Origin: Agrypnia vestita
Taxonomy: Eukaryota > Arthropoda > Insecta > Trichoptera > Phryganeidae
Reading direction: 5' to 3'
NCBI GenBank assembly: GCA_016648135.1
Contig: JADDOH010023177.1
Location: 30,342-94,341, forward strand
Length of the DNA stretch: 64,000 bases
The notes beneath the pieces were generated by a model that worked only from the letters and a program-made list of their open reading frames with translations, was not told the DNA's origin and did not search any database. Position numbers and translations under genes: made by a program. Position 1 is the first letter of the stretch, and each line of letters begins with the position of its first letter. Shown here piece after piece: positions 54,185 through 64,000 of this stretch.

Positions 54185-54560
54185 TGGAGCACCAGCTACT
54201 TTCCACCATTTTGGTGATCTTTCTCGCATGCGATGTCCCATGGGTCTATTATGGGAAACCACATGGGGAATTCTTATATAATCCATCCTATCCACGTGGT
54301 CTCTCCAGTACCACCGTTTCTTTCTGTCCCATCTCTCAACGTCTTCTATCTGACAGTCTCTCTCATTTCAAAGCCTCTAACCTTATTCCTGAGATTCCTC
54401 CCTGCTATATTGCAAAGTATTCTTATCTCAGACGTTTGAAGAAGGCTTTTTGGTCCTAACTGTATCAGCCCTAGTTTCTATACCACATATCATAGGTCTG
54501 ACACAAGTTTTGTGGATTCGGACCTTTTTATCTGTAGGCATGTGCTTATTCCTTCATATT
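54185..54560 (-). pseudogene. LINE reverse transcriptase 3'-end relic, family L3-like
   Basis: The minus strand, in three frames, gives VRIHKTCVRPMICGIETRAD, then LQTSEIRILCNIAGRNLRNK, and WDRKKRWYWRDHVDRMDYIR. These are the 'K..IYKTCVRP..TYG.ETRADT', 'T.EMRIL..I.G...RD..RN' and 'W..HV.RM' blocks of an insect LINE pol C terminus. Frameshifts make it dead. The two plus-strand frames (54184-54459, 54233-54439) are its shadows. Confidence 0.75.
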
Positions 54561-56304
54561 ACGTCCCTTAAGTAGCCGGATATCTCTGATGCCTTGTTAG
54601 TTTAATCCATAACTTCAATGTAGCAAACACCGTGACCACTCAACACCCAGATATTTAAAATGCATCATTCACAATGTATGATTTAAAATCCCAGATGATG
54701 TACTTCCCCTAAACGTTTAAAAGCCGTCGATATTTTACTTGACCTCATTTTTTGGTTTCCTCGTGTTCTCGTTTTCTTGTCGAGAATGCGAAATTATGAA
54801 CAGGTGTACAGTATGTACTATTTTTTTGATGTTTTAATGGAAATGCTGAACAAAATCGTGCACAAAAAGAAGCACATCACTTTCGTACTTCTTTTCGTAT
54901 GAAAGGGAAGGGAGGTTGGCGCTCTGGCCTACATTAACCGACGCCTCGTATTATGAGAAATATATGGCCGGGACTGTAGTGCGAAAACACACATGGGACA
55001 GATACGAGCCTGAATATGCAAGAAAGTCTGAAAGATCGTCGGAATTAAGCTAGAAATTTTCAAACTTTTTTTCTTCAAAAATAACAAAGTTTTTGTTAAT
55101 TAAATGTTTGTGTTATATTGCCGGTTGTTATCTACCAACTGCAAAAGTTGCCATGTCGCAAGTTTTTGTATTTACCGGTAACAACGTAACAAACGCTGTT
55201 AACAGTCGATCCTGCTGGGATAGAGACAGCTTTTTGTCTCTTATACGCATACTATATACTACTGATAATGATACATGACACTGACGAGGAAGATGACTGA
55301 TATTATATTAGGTACTCTTCAAAATTGTTAATAATTATTGATTTTTTTTTCAATTTCAATTTATTCGGTAAATGATATATAGATCATTAACATTAATTTA
55401 ATACGTACTTTTAAATTTTATTAAATTTCATACATCTATTAAGTATATATTTAATTATACAGAGAGAACACGTGACTGTTGAGTATCAAAACCAACCAAA
55501 CGACAATTTTTTTAGATGTGTATACATTCTCTAAGGTCGTTCCTACTTTTTAAATATTAGTTAACTTCATAAAAAGTGACAAATTAAAGTTACAGTTTGT
55601 AAAAAATTAGCATGAATTTCAAAACATACCTATATTCATATTCATTAAAATAAAATATGATTACCTTAATTGTTTAATAAAAAATTCAAAAACATGAAAT
55701 AATATTTTTTACTTAAATTACTGATAACTTTATTTCACTACACCCCTAATAATGCAATGAATATATTTGTTTCCTTGAACTTCAAAATGTACTTTTATAA
55801 CTCAAGAAATATACAAATTAAATTTACGTTATGTTATTTCAATAAATCATTAATTCCTTATCTCGTTACATTTTATTTCATCTTATTCAAGTTATAAACA
55901 AGATGTAAAAGAGATTTCATTGATTTGCCAAAAAATACTTTTTGCGTTAGGTAGGTTTTGATTTCAACTCAGAATTAAATAAATATATAAAAATCTTATC
56001 AAAGCAGGAATAGATCAATATCCAAAGTGATATTGTTAAGCTTAGCGGTAGCTCTTCCAACAGGCATAACCATCAGCAGGATGATAATTTATATTGGAAT
56101 TTGAAATATTCTATTTTGACTTATTCAATAATAGAAAATGACTTTGTGGTAACATGATTTATACATTAAAGAGTCAAGGTTATTATTACGGTCGTTAGAC
56201 ATATTTAACTGTAAATAGTTATGGATATTTTGTTATTTACTAATCTCCTATACATCATTTTTCTTTTTTTATCGTCTAAACTTCGATTTATAATTTGTTA
56301 ATAG
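54561..56304. other. Unassigned DNA
   Basis: No gene or repeat recognised. The frame 55093-55278 has no motif. Confidence 0.4.
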
Positions 56305-56360
56305 GTATATATTGTATCCTAACGAAGAGACCATTGACCCTGGAACATGTTGACATTTTC
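56305..56360 (+). ncRNA. Decayed hammerhead motif, family C
   Basis: CCTAACGAAGAGACCATTGA, then CCCTGGAACATGTTGACATT follows the family C layout, with CTAACGA for CTGAAGA and GGAAC for GAAAC. Inactive by inspection. Confidence 0.45.
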
Positions 56361-56924
56361 AATATATGTGGTAAAAAAAGTACATTTTTATAAATTAAAT
56401 CATATAAATGTATTTTAACTCTATTTTAGGCAGTTAATCAGGAACATTTAAACCAATTTTTTATGTATTTCAATAATAAAAAGGCACTTTAAGGTTTTCT
56501 GTTCGCCAACTCGCTTCTAGACGTTCTCATTTTTGTTATTTCTCTCGCTGAATTCTTTACTTCCATTCACGTAAGACGCATCTAAATTATACACATGAAG
56601 GGTAAACGTATCAAGAAACAAGTGACACTTTGGTAGTATTTATTTTACCTCCCCCGAGTACGCGGTACAACAAGTTACGTGTACGTGTGACGTCACTGCG
56701 CACCCTCAACGTCACCACCTTTGACGGACGGGTGTAAAGAGACCACGATAAAATAATAAATTATGTACGCCGTCTGTACACCGACACTTTCAGTTTTACC
56801 ATTATAAACTAGTGGAGCGCCTGGGGCTTGAAAACATGAAAACCTCGGATTTTGGTTACAGTGAATGAAATTTAAAAATTCAAAATGGAATGTTTAGCTA
56901 ATAAGATAGGTATAAGGGGTGTAA
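56361..56924. other. Unassigned DNA
   Basis: Nothing recognisable. 56640-56790 is less AT-rich and has several ACGTG motifs. Confidence 0.35.
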
Positions 56925-57375
56925 CAGAGCTAGTTCACAATACTTTACAGGTGGATTCCCGGCTTGATAATGAGTCGAAAATGTTCAAGCAACCATGATC
57001 AAATATCAATAGTTAAGGAGATACGCGACATCAAAGTTTGCATTTTTTTTCAATATTTCTGACTTATTTTTTGCAATACGTTGGACTATCATTACAGAAA
57101 CTTATATCTTGTATGAAAAATTGATTTTTTTTACTACAAATCAAATAAAATGATAAAAACCTTCCAATTCCAATTGGAATTTTTTCAGGGTTTTTATTAT
57201 TTTATTTAACATTTATTGAAACGAATGAATTTTTCGTAATCTATATAAGTTACTGTGATAATACTTCAACGTTTTGTAAGAAATAAGTCAGAAATATTGA
57301 AAAAAAATGCATATATTGATATTGCAAAATTCCATCATAACTATTGATATTTGGTCACGATTGCTTGAATACTTT
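56925..57375. mobile_element. Foldback MITE F2, copy 2
   Basis: ATCAATAGTTAAGGAGATAC on the left faces AATTCCATCATAACTATTGA on the right; AATATTTCTGACTTATTT faces AATAAGTCAGAAATATT. Its left end CTTTACAGGTGGATTC matches the complement of the right end of copy 1 (near 10285-10301). Confidence 0.75.
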
Positions 57376-58429
57376 AATATCACAATATCACTTCTCTAGA
57401 ATATTCGCGCCCAAAAATTATCACTTGAAAATCGCTCGTATAACGTCGCTCGCTGATCGGAGATACGAACTTGGAATTCTCAAGTAGTTTATATGTTGCT
57501 TCGTTCACACACAGTAAACTCAGGCTTTTGGAATTCATCGTCGTCCAATAGGAACACGCCTTCCCCTCTTCCCGCGGCTTCCCCTATTCCCGCTGAAGGC
57601 AGAATTATTCGAAAACCGTTAAAACAAAATCTATAAGCTTCTGGTCACTTCCTTCATTGTCTTTATTTCATATCACTTTAATGAGGGCAGTTTTATAAGC
57701 AAAATATCCTTTATTGGTCCTACTCATTCGCCGCCAGGTTGGCATTTTTAATGCTAAAGGCAACCGTGCAACCCAGCTTTGCAAAGAAGAGTTGGCCGCA
57801 CGGCTGCTATCCAAAATTCTGCCCTCATTGTCCCGTCAGTTCACTTCTTGATTTTTTATAAAATATACATAAACCTCCAAGATATTTCATAACATTTCAG
57901 TGCAGATAAATCTGCGTTTATTGGCATGAAAATTTAAATATACATTACATAAAATAAAATGTAACAAGCCTCTCAGCCACAACCTATCTCACTTGATATA
58001 TGTAAATTATAAATACCTGTTCTGAGGTAGGTAGCCTTTGTTGATCATGTTATTATCTTAGGTACGACTAAAAAAGCGAGTAAAAAAAAGTAACCCATAA
58101 AAACCAAGCGTTTATTATACTCCCTTTCTTTGTAAAATATAACAACAATTAAAGGCGAATTAAAACATATAACATAACACTAAACTTACAGTAATTTAAT
58201 ATATTTCTAAAATGTCAGATGTTTTGAGCTTTGATAAGACATTTCGTGCTTTGAAGATTAAATTCTAAAAACATTTGTCAGTCAATTTAGATTTTCGACA
58301 TTCGTATTGAAGTACCTATTATGAATACCGACGGAGTAATTCAAATTTAGAAAATATTCCGCGTCGTTATCGGGCCGCTATGCTAATCAAACTTTTCTAA
58401 TGATTCCAATTTGAAAAAACCAATAAAAT
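57376..58429. other. Unassigned DNA
   Basis: The 57440-57850 part is richer in GC and contains TTTTATAAGCAAAATATCC and TCCCGCTG; it might be an LTR but no ends or duplications were found. Confidence 0.35.
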
Positions 58430-58819
58430 TTCTAAAAATCCGATATTATACAATAATAAAAATTTTTTAACGAAAATTTGATAGATCATCTTGATCGTCG
58501 CCACGAGTCTATTTGCCAGATTTCAACTCGATTGGATCACGGGAAAAGGGTTAAAAATTTCTAAAAATCCGATATTGTACAATAATAATTTTTTTTTAAA
58601 CGAAAATTTGATAGATCATCTTGGTCGTCGCCACGAGTCTATTTGCCAGATTTCAACTCGATTGGATCACGGGAAAAGGGTTAATAATTTCTAAAAATCC
58701 GATATTGTACAATAATAATTTTTTTTTAAACGAAAATTTGATAGATCATCTTGATCATCGCCACGAGTCTATTTGCCAGATTTCAACTCGATTGGATCAC
58801 GGGAAAAGGGTTAAAAATT
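58430..58819. repeat. Three-unit satellite, about 130-bp period
   Basis: TCTAAAAATCCGATATTRTA begins at 58431, 58560 and 58690. Each unit carries GAAAATTTGATAGATCATC, GCCACGAGTCTATTTGCC and GATTGGATCACGGGAAAAGG. Units differ at only a few positions, so expansion is recent. Frames at 58491-58821 simply repeat with the unit. Confidence 0.9.
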
Positions 58820-60239
58820 GATACAAAATTTTTTCACCCGGCAAGCCGGCAAGCAAGCACACGCCACGAGTTAAAAGAAGGGAAGTAATAACCCATTTAT
58901 TTCATTAAAATGTAATTACAGTATTAATTGTGAAAAATGTATTTTTTGTAATAAAATTGTGAACAGATTCATGATGTATTATTATGGTGATCGAATTATG
59001 TCCATGCTGTTCTCTTTCTATACAAGCAAAATGTGATTCTGTATGTGTCACTGTCATTATGGCATTGATAGTTTATGTTGTATACCTTGAGTTGGAACGA
59101 GCTTGAGATGAGAATCGACAAAATACGCCCAACTCAACAAAAGTCGAGAGTTGAGCGCATTCTGTTCAGCTATATTCCAACGCAATACAACACTGCACGT
59201 AGTTTTTTTTATGTATGCGAAAGAAATATAACATCTTTCGCATACACGCATCCAATTTTTTTTTGTTAATAAACCATTTCTTAAAGTTTGGGGCTGCTTG
59301 TCTGTATGTAAAAGTTATTTTATATGAAATACATAACATGAGTTTTTGAGCGTTCTTTCAGCATTTTCTACTCAAGTGATTAGGTTCGTGGCTGTGATCT
59401 CGAATCTATTACTTTTGCATCCCTTTATATATAGTGAAATAAAGCGTTGCCTCAAAGGATCGGCCTAGAGAATAAATCTGATAGAAGAGAACCACTCCAT
59501 CCCGGCTTTCGATACTGAAACGAAAAGGCATACCCAGTGGCGCGTAGATATTATATAAATGACATGGGTAAAGGGTAGCCTTTTACAGCAGCCTACGAAG
59601 AACACAACATTATTAAAATCGCGTTAAATTAATAAACTCTAAACTTGAATACGTGTATGAATATTTTGAGATGAGTTCGTCTTAATCGTTATCAATATTA
59701 GATTGATGGAGTTCATTTTTTTGTTTTTGACGTATGATTGATATTTGTCATGATATAATTTTTTTATTAAACTTATGTCACAGTAAAATAGTCAATTACA
59801 AACTAGACACAAACTGCCTCAATACTTTCATAAAACACAAAGACGTCCCTGTACGATGATTGAGATCTCCACGCCTATTTAACACTCAGTTTTATAACAC
59901 CAATCTAGGCTAATTATCTCCTCAACCTAGAATTATTAATCACTTTAACGATAACACGTCCAGAGACGGCAACCTAGATGTATTCTTTATGACGCAGGAG
60001 ACCTATTTCGTAAGTTGCACTAATTGTCATTAGATTATTTCACTATTTATTTCACATGGTTTTAATCGACTAATTTACTACGCAGTTAGATACTCTGGTA
60101 CATTATCGCTGGTACGTGGTACGAAAACCTCTTCGGATCACTATTTTGCCTTGAATTATGAGGTAGGTATGGGATTTTACATTTTTCTGGATGTTTCATG
60201 ATGTGTCGAAAATATTAGGATTTTCTGGTTTCCATCGTT
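58820..60239. other. Unassigned; holds repeat R3 core near 59068-59098
   Basis: ATGTTGTATACCTTGAGTTG near 59075 is the complement of the R3 core at 30719-30742. The overlapping frames at 59057-59269 are by-products. The rest is unassigned. Confidence 0.4.
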
Positions 60240-60513
60240 TTAAAGGTTTATATAAATAACATAATTTCGTTGTCTATCTGCTTGTACGTCTGTCCGTAAA
60301 TTCGTAATTTGCTGGAATTAAAACTTTAGATAATTAGAGCGTAATCAGCGTGCGACTCAAGCAAAATGAAATGGTCGAAATTACACTGTCTTGACATTTT
60401 TATATTATTATATTTAGTTTAAGATGTAAGCCAATAATCAATTTTTAAAAAATGGTTTTCTATTCATGAATTTTCAGCTTAAATTTGCAATAATTATGTC
60501 CCGTGATTGCTAG
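60240..60513 (+). mobile_element. Helitron H2, internally worn copy
   Basis: AATTTCGTTGTCTATCTG, GTCCGTAAATTCGTAATTTG, CTGGAATTAAAACTTTAGAT, then AAAATGGTTTTCTATTCATG and TATGTCCCGTGATTGCTAG, followed by T. Part of the 3' hairpin is deleted. Confidence 0.6.
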
Positions 60514-61257
60514 TTACTAACTGCATTATAAATAATTTACTTAAATTTTGCGGTTGTACAAAAAGCAGACGCACGAATCCTTCAGTGCCTCAAAGCCTCA
60601 ACAGGTGTTTTCGCGCCACTGGTCACTTTTGATACGTCCGTTTTGATTAAATTTAAAATGTGAGCGCGCAGCCTTTCAGCTACTCGCTTTGTACCAATCA
60701 GTTGGCTTTTACGTGAAAAGCTCACGCATTGTGGGGCTGTCATTCGAGAGGCCTATTGAGGGCCTATCGAGGGACTTATTGAGACGGGTAATAGATGCTC
60801 CACTTTCAGTTAAATACGAAACCTCAATCCAACAAACTAGTATTGGACATGAAATATACCCCCTAAAATACTCCACCATTCACTTTACAGAACTGATCAA
60901 GCACTTCTTTGAAGAAGTGCTCTTTCTGCTCTTTTTTTGATTATGTAATTTAATTCTAGTCAAATTAAATTCAAATACAGTGGTACTTGTTTAACACGAA
61001 ACCCTTTTAACATGCTTTTATTAAACTCTCTTTGTCTATTGTTTGTTTGTTGTGGTGGAATTTTGCATTGAACCATTTTCACCAACTTCCCGACTAACTT
61101 CTCACTTTAAGTATGTTTATGTATATACATTATTAAATCCATTAAATCGCATAATTTCGTCATTGCTTGGATTAAAATTAATAATTTTCAATTATTGCTG
61201 AACATTAAAAATACGTAGCTTCGAGATTTATCAATATTAGTGTGAAAAAATATTTTT
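60514..61257. other. Unassigned; perfect hairpin at 60900-60921
   Basis: AGCACTTCTT (60900-60909) and AAGAAGTGCT (60912-60921) are exact complements over a 2-base loop, followed by a T-rich run. The frame 60689-60940 has no motif. Confidence 0.4.
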
Positions 61258-61350
61258 TCGGCAGATTCAACTTTGACATTAGGCGTCAGAACAAGATGTC
61301 AAATTCGATCAGATAGAATTATGTTAAATTTAGATTTCTTATATCTCAGA
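61258..61350. repeat. Paralogous empty site for the 39.0-kb hammerhead insertion
   Basis: CGGCAGATTCAACTTTGACA, TTAGGCGTCAGAACAAGATG and TCAAATTCGAT match the two flanks of the 39024-39225 insertion joined together (38998-39023 and 39242-39262), with a single AACTTTGACATTAGGC (61269-61284). Confidence 0.8.
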
Positions 61351-61545
61351 ATAACTTAAGTGAAGAATAAAACAATTCCAGAAAATAGACGTTATTATGT
61401 TACTGATTCAAAGAGTGTTGATGCGCATTATACGCAGTATTTTCTGCAGTTAGCAACTCACACTCATGTGTCATTCATTCATCTTCTCTCGGTGGAACTT
61501 TTACCACATATTAATGTGGTAAAAGTTATTATTCTATCAGGAAAC

Positions 61546-62163
61546 ATGATGACAAATTACATTTCAAGTGTGCCAAAGCTAAAAGGCAGGGAGAACTATG
61601 ATGAGTGGTGTTTTGCAGCTGAAAATTTATTGGTGCTGGAGGGTATGGATAAATACATCAGACCAACGGCAGATTTCGATTTAAAACCAGTAGATGATGC
61701 AAAAACTAAGGCAAAATTAATACTTATGATCGATCCAGTTTTGTACGTTCATATTAAGAACACGAAGAGTTCGGCAGAATTATGGAATAAATTAAAAACC
61801 ATGTTTGATGACTCTGGTTTCTCAAGAAAAATTACCTTGCTTCGACATTTGATATCCATAAGGCTAGAAAATTGTGACTCAATGGCTAATTATGTCACAC
61901 AAATGATTGAAACAGCTCAACGGTTAAACGGCACGGGATTTACAATAACAGATGAATGGGTGGGATCATTATTATTAGCAGGTTTGTCCGATCGCTATTC
62001 TCCAATGATAATGGCAATAGAACACTCGGGAATTTCAATAACTGCCGATGTCATTAAGTCGAAATTACTTGACATGGAGGTAACCAGTGATTTTGAAAGT
62101 AGTAGTGGCATAGCATTTGCAGCGAAAAATAAATATTCCTCTAGTAAAAATAAACCAAAGTGA
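61546..62163 (+). pseudogene. Copia Gag (UBN2-type) region
   Basis: Gag forms the virus-like particle in which the element is copied. Translation from the ATG at 61546 or 61549 starts MMTNYISSVPKLKGRENYDE and runs through ELWNKLKTMFDDSGFSRKIT, LLRHLISIRLENCDSMANYV, which is the UBN2/Copia Gag fold. The upstream 62 codons of the longer frame (from 61360) are probably leader. TGA at 62161-62163 after KNKPK separates it from the zinc knuckle, which lies in the same frame; intact Copia elements normally read through as one polyprotein, so this stop is probably a mutation. Confidence 0.9.
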
Positions 62164-62193
62164 TATAGTGGCGGTCCGTCAACGTCAAACAAA

Positions 62194-62399
62194 ATGACAG
62201 TGACAGCTAATTCACCGACAAAAACAATTACATGCTACAGGTGTAAGGAGCATGGACATTATCGAAATCAGTGCCCAATGTTAAAGAAAAATACAAATAA
62301 ATGTGTTTTTAATGTTATTTTCCTGAATGGAAAGTATAACAAGAATGAATGGTACGTGGACTCTGGTGCAAGTGCGCATATGACGGCAAATAAAGCTTG
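62194..62399 (+). pseudogene. Copia zinc knuckle and protease segment
   Basis: CYRCKEHGHYRNQCP (62233-62277) is a CX2CX4HX4C nucleic-acid-binding knuckle. WYVDSGASAHMTAN (62350-62391) holds the aspartic-protease active site DSGA, with the Asp codon at 62359. Same frame as Gag. A frameshift near 62390-62400 moves the remainder of the polyprotein to another frame. Confidence 0.9.
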
Positions 62400-64000
62400 G
62401 AAAAGAACATGAATACAACATCGTGTTTACCAGAAATTATTGTCGCCGATGAATCAAAAGTGCCAGTTATTTGTTCCGGAGATGTAGACATTGTATCGGA
62501 ATTAAATTATCAAATAACAGTTAATAATGTGCTATGTGTGCCTAGTTTGACAACTAACCTATTATCCGTAAGTGAACTTATCAAAAATGGAAATAACGTC
62601 ATATTTGAAGAGAATCAGTGTTATATTAGAAACAAGAACAATGATTTGGTTGCAATTGCGGTTTTGACAGATGGTGTATATAAATTGAGATTACAATCAC
62701 AAAGTTGTTTGTTGACTACTGTCAGTGGAAAGTTATGGCACAGAAGACTAGCACACATTAACAGTCAAGATATGCAGAGAATGAGAAACGGTATTGTAGA
62801 TGGTTTATCTTATGATACCTTTTTTGACATAACAAAGTCCCAATGTATCACTTGCTGTGAGGGAAAACAAATGAGATTACCTTTTTCTCATGTGGGTGAG
62901 CGAAGTACAGAAACGCTACACAGAATTCACAGTGACATTTGTGGCCCGATGGAAACAAGTTCATTGAATGGTGCTCGATATTTCCTGCTATTTATAGATG
63001 ATTATAGTCGAATGACATTCATATATTTTCTGAAGCAGAAGAGTGAAGCTTTCAACAGATTTAAAGAGTTCAAATCAGTAGTTGAAAATCAACTTAGTAA
63101 GAAAATTAAGATATTGAGAACAGATAATGGTCTTGAATTTTGCAATAAGGATTTTAAGAGTTACCTGAAACACGCTGGTATAATACATCAAAAATCAAAT
63201 TATTATACGCCAGAGCAAAATGGACTTTGTGAAAGAGCTAACCGTACAGTGGTTGAGAAAGCTAAATGCCTATTATATGATGCAAAGTTAGAAAAAAAAT
63301 TTTGGGCAGAAGCAGCTAACACAGCTGTATATTAAAAAAATAGATCTATTGCATCAGGATTGGATAAAATTCCATATGAATTGTGGTATGGATCGAAACC
63401 AAACTTGAGTCATCTATGTTTGTTTGGCAGCAAAGTCATGGTGCATGTTCCTAAACAAAAGCGCTTAAAATGGGACAAGAAAGCCACACAACACATTTTG
63501 GTTGGATATGGTGAGGATGTGAAAGGTTATCGTTTGTATAATACTACCAAGAACTCAATTATTATGAGCAGAGATGTCATAGTGATGGAAGATGAGTCAG
63601 ATGTTAAGGAAACCGAAGATTCCGCCATCTGGATTTCTAATGAAGAGACAACAGCAGACAGTCTGGTAGAAGAAAGTAGTAGTTCAGTGGGGGAATTGTT
63701 TGAGAACATTCCAGAAACTGAAGATTCTTTTGACTGCTCTTCAAATTCTTCAATATATGTTGATGGCAATCAAACATTAATTGAACATCCACAAGATGCC
63801 TCAGAATATGTAGTCCAGTCAACAACCACACCCGAACAAGTGACAGATGTATGCAACAAGCGTCAGAGAAAGAAACCTGAGAGGTATGGTGTTAGTAACA
63901 TGTGCATTTCCAGTACTGTTCCAGCATCAGAAGAGATTTTATTCTCAAAGGCTCTTGAGGGGCTAGAGAGGGACCAGTGGAAGCAGGCCATGGCTGAGGA
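62400..64000 (+). pseudogene. Copia pol: protease end, integrase, start of reverse transcriptase
   Basis: The frame continues from EIIVADESKVPVICSGDVDI (protease/pre-integrase) to KLWHRRLAHINSQDMQRM and QCITCCEGK, the integrase HHCC zinc finger. The integrase core has Asp in IHSDICGPM, Asp in LRTDNGLEFC and Glu in PEQNGLCERANRT, the D,D,E set. TAA at 63333-63335 follows NTAVY, but the frame stays open afterwards to the window end: RSIASGLDKIPYELWYG, FGSKVMVHVPKQKR, an acidic linker, KRQRKKPERYG and ALEGLERDQWKQAMAEE, the entry to the RVT_2 reverse transcriptase. The catalytic YVDD and RNase H lie beyond the window. Confidence 0.95.

Larger units (their letters stand above)
61416..64000 (+). 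mobile_element. Copia (Ty1-type) retrotransposon, 5' half, runs off the window
   Basis: Gag, zinc knuckle, protease, integrase and the start of the reverse transcriptase appear in Copia order. A possible very short 5' LTR, TGTTGATGCG...CTATCA (61416-61539), contains a 14-bp perfect hairpin (61496-61509/61514-61527). This LTR is a guess: no 3' LTR is in view and no clear tRNA primer-binding site follows. Three lesions (below) make the copy defective. Confidence 0.9.

Noticed and set aside
54184..54459. 91- and 68-codon plus frames
   Set aside because: Both are antisense to a LINE relic with recognisable minus-strand blocks.
58430..58819. CRISPR-like array
   Set aside because: Units of about 130 bp are contiguous and nearly identical throughout, with no spacer/repeat alternation, in eukaryotic DNA.
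60689..60940. 83-codon frame upstream of Copia
   Set aside because: No motif, and it ends in the T run of a small hairpin; not part of the Copia polyprotein.

Overview
This is a eukaryotic, AT-rich, gene-poor stretch that looks like intergenic DNA from a transposon-rich insect or related arthropod genome. The basis is the element mix: a cecropia-like mariner, Helitrons ending in CTAG, many 3'-end relics of non-LTR retrotransposons, a Copia element, Penelope-like remnants and tRNA-derived SINEs. The order (moth, beetle or other) cannot be fixed from the sequence. I find no convincing host protein-coding gene, rRNA or functional tRNA. Long reading frames outside transposons have no recognisable domains and look like chance frames in AT-rich DNA.

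Layout. 0-10 kb: a solo LTR, a Penelope-type endonuclease relic, a hAT-like MITE, a foldback element holding a tRNA-SINE, and an LTR-like promoter block. 10-20 kb: mostly unassigned AT-rich DNA, a LINE relic, a 181-bp tandem duplication and the first hammerhead-like motifs. 20-32 kb: a 960-bp TTAA-flanked element with poly-G ends, a 176-bp hammerhead-bearing insertion with a 13-bp target duplication, five LINE 3'-end relics and two SINE copies. 32-36 kb: an 88-bp-arm palindrome made of ribozyme-like motifs, then a long-TIR foldback transposon that has been hit by a LINE fragment and by a solo LTR. 36-50 kb: SINEs, a second hammerhead-bearing insertion, two more solo LTRs, a clean 396-bp Helitron and several foldbacks. 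50.5-51.8 kb: a complete but dead mariner with perfect 31-bp TIRs. 51.8-61 kb: a further hammerhead, SINEs, LINE relics, Helitron ends and a 130-bp three-unit satellite. 61.4-64 kb: gag and the first half of pol of a Copia element running off the window, with two stops and a frameshift.

The main theme is a scattered set of type I hammerhead-ribozyme motifs (cores near 17.95, 22.0, 23.55, 35.48, 39.15 and 51.85 kb, plus decayed copies). They have short self-complementary stem III sequences, as known from Penelope-like elements. Two copies of one family share the same 5' boundary, sit between target-site duplications, and one has a paralogous empty site at 61.26 kb, so this is a mobile ribozyme element. 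Four solo LTRs flanked by the same ATAT duplication form a second coherent family.
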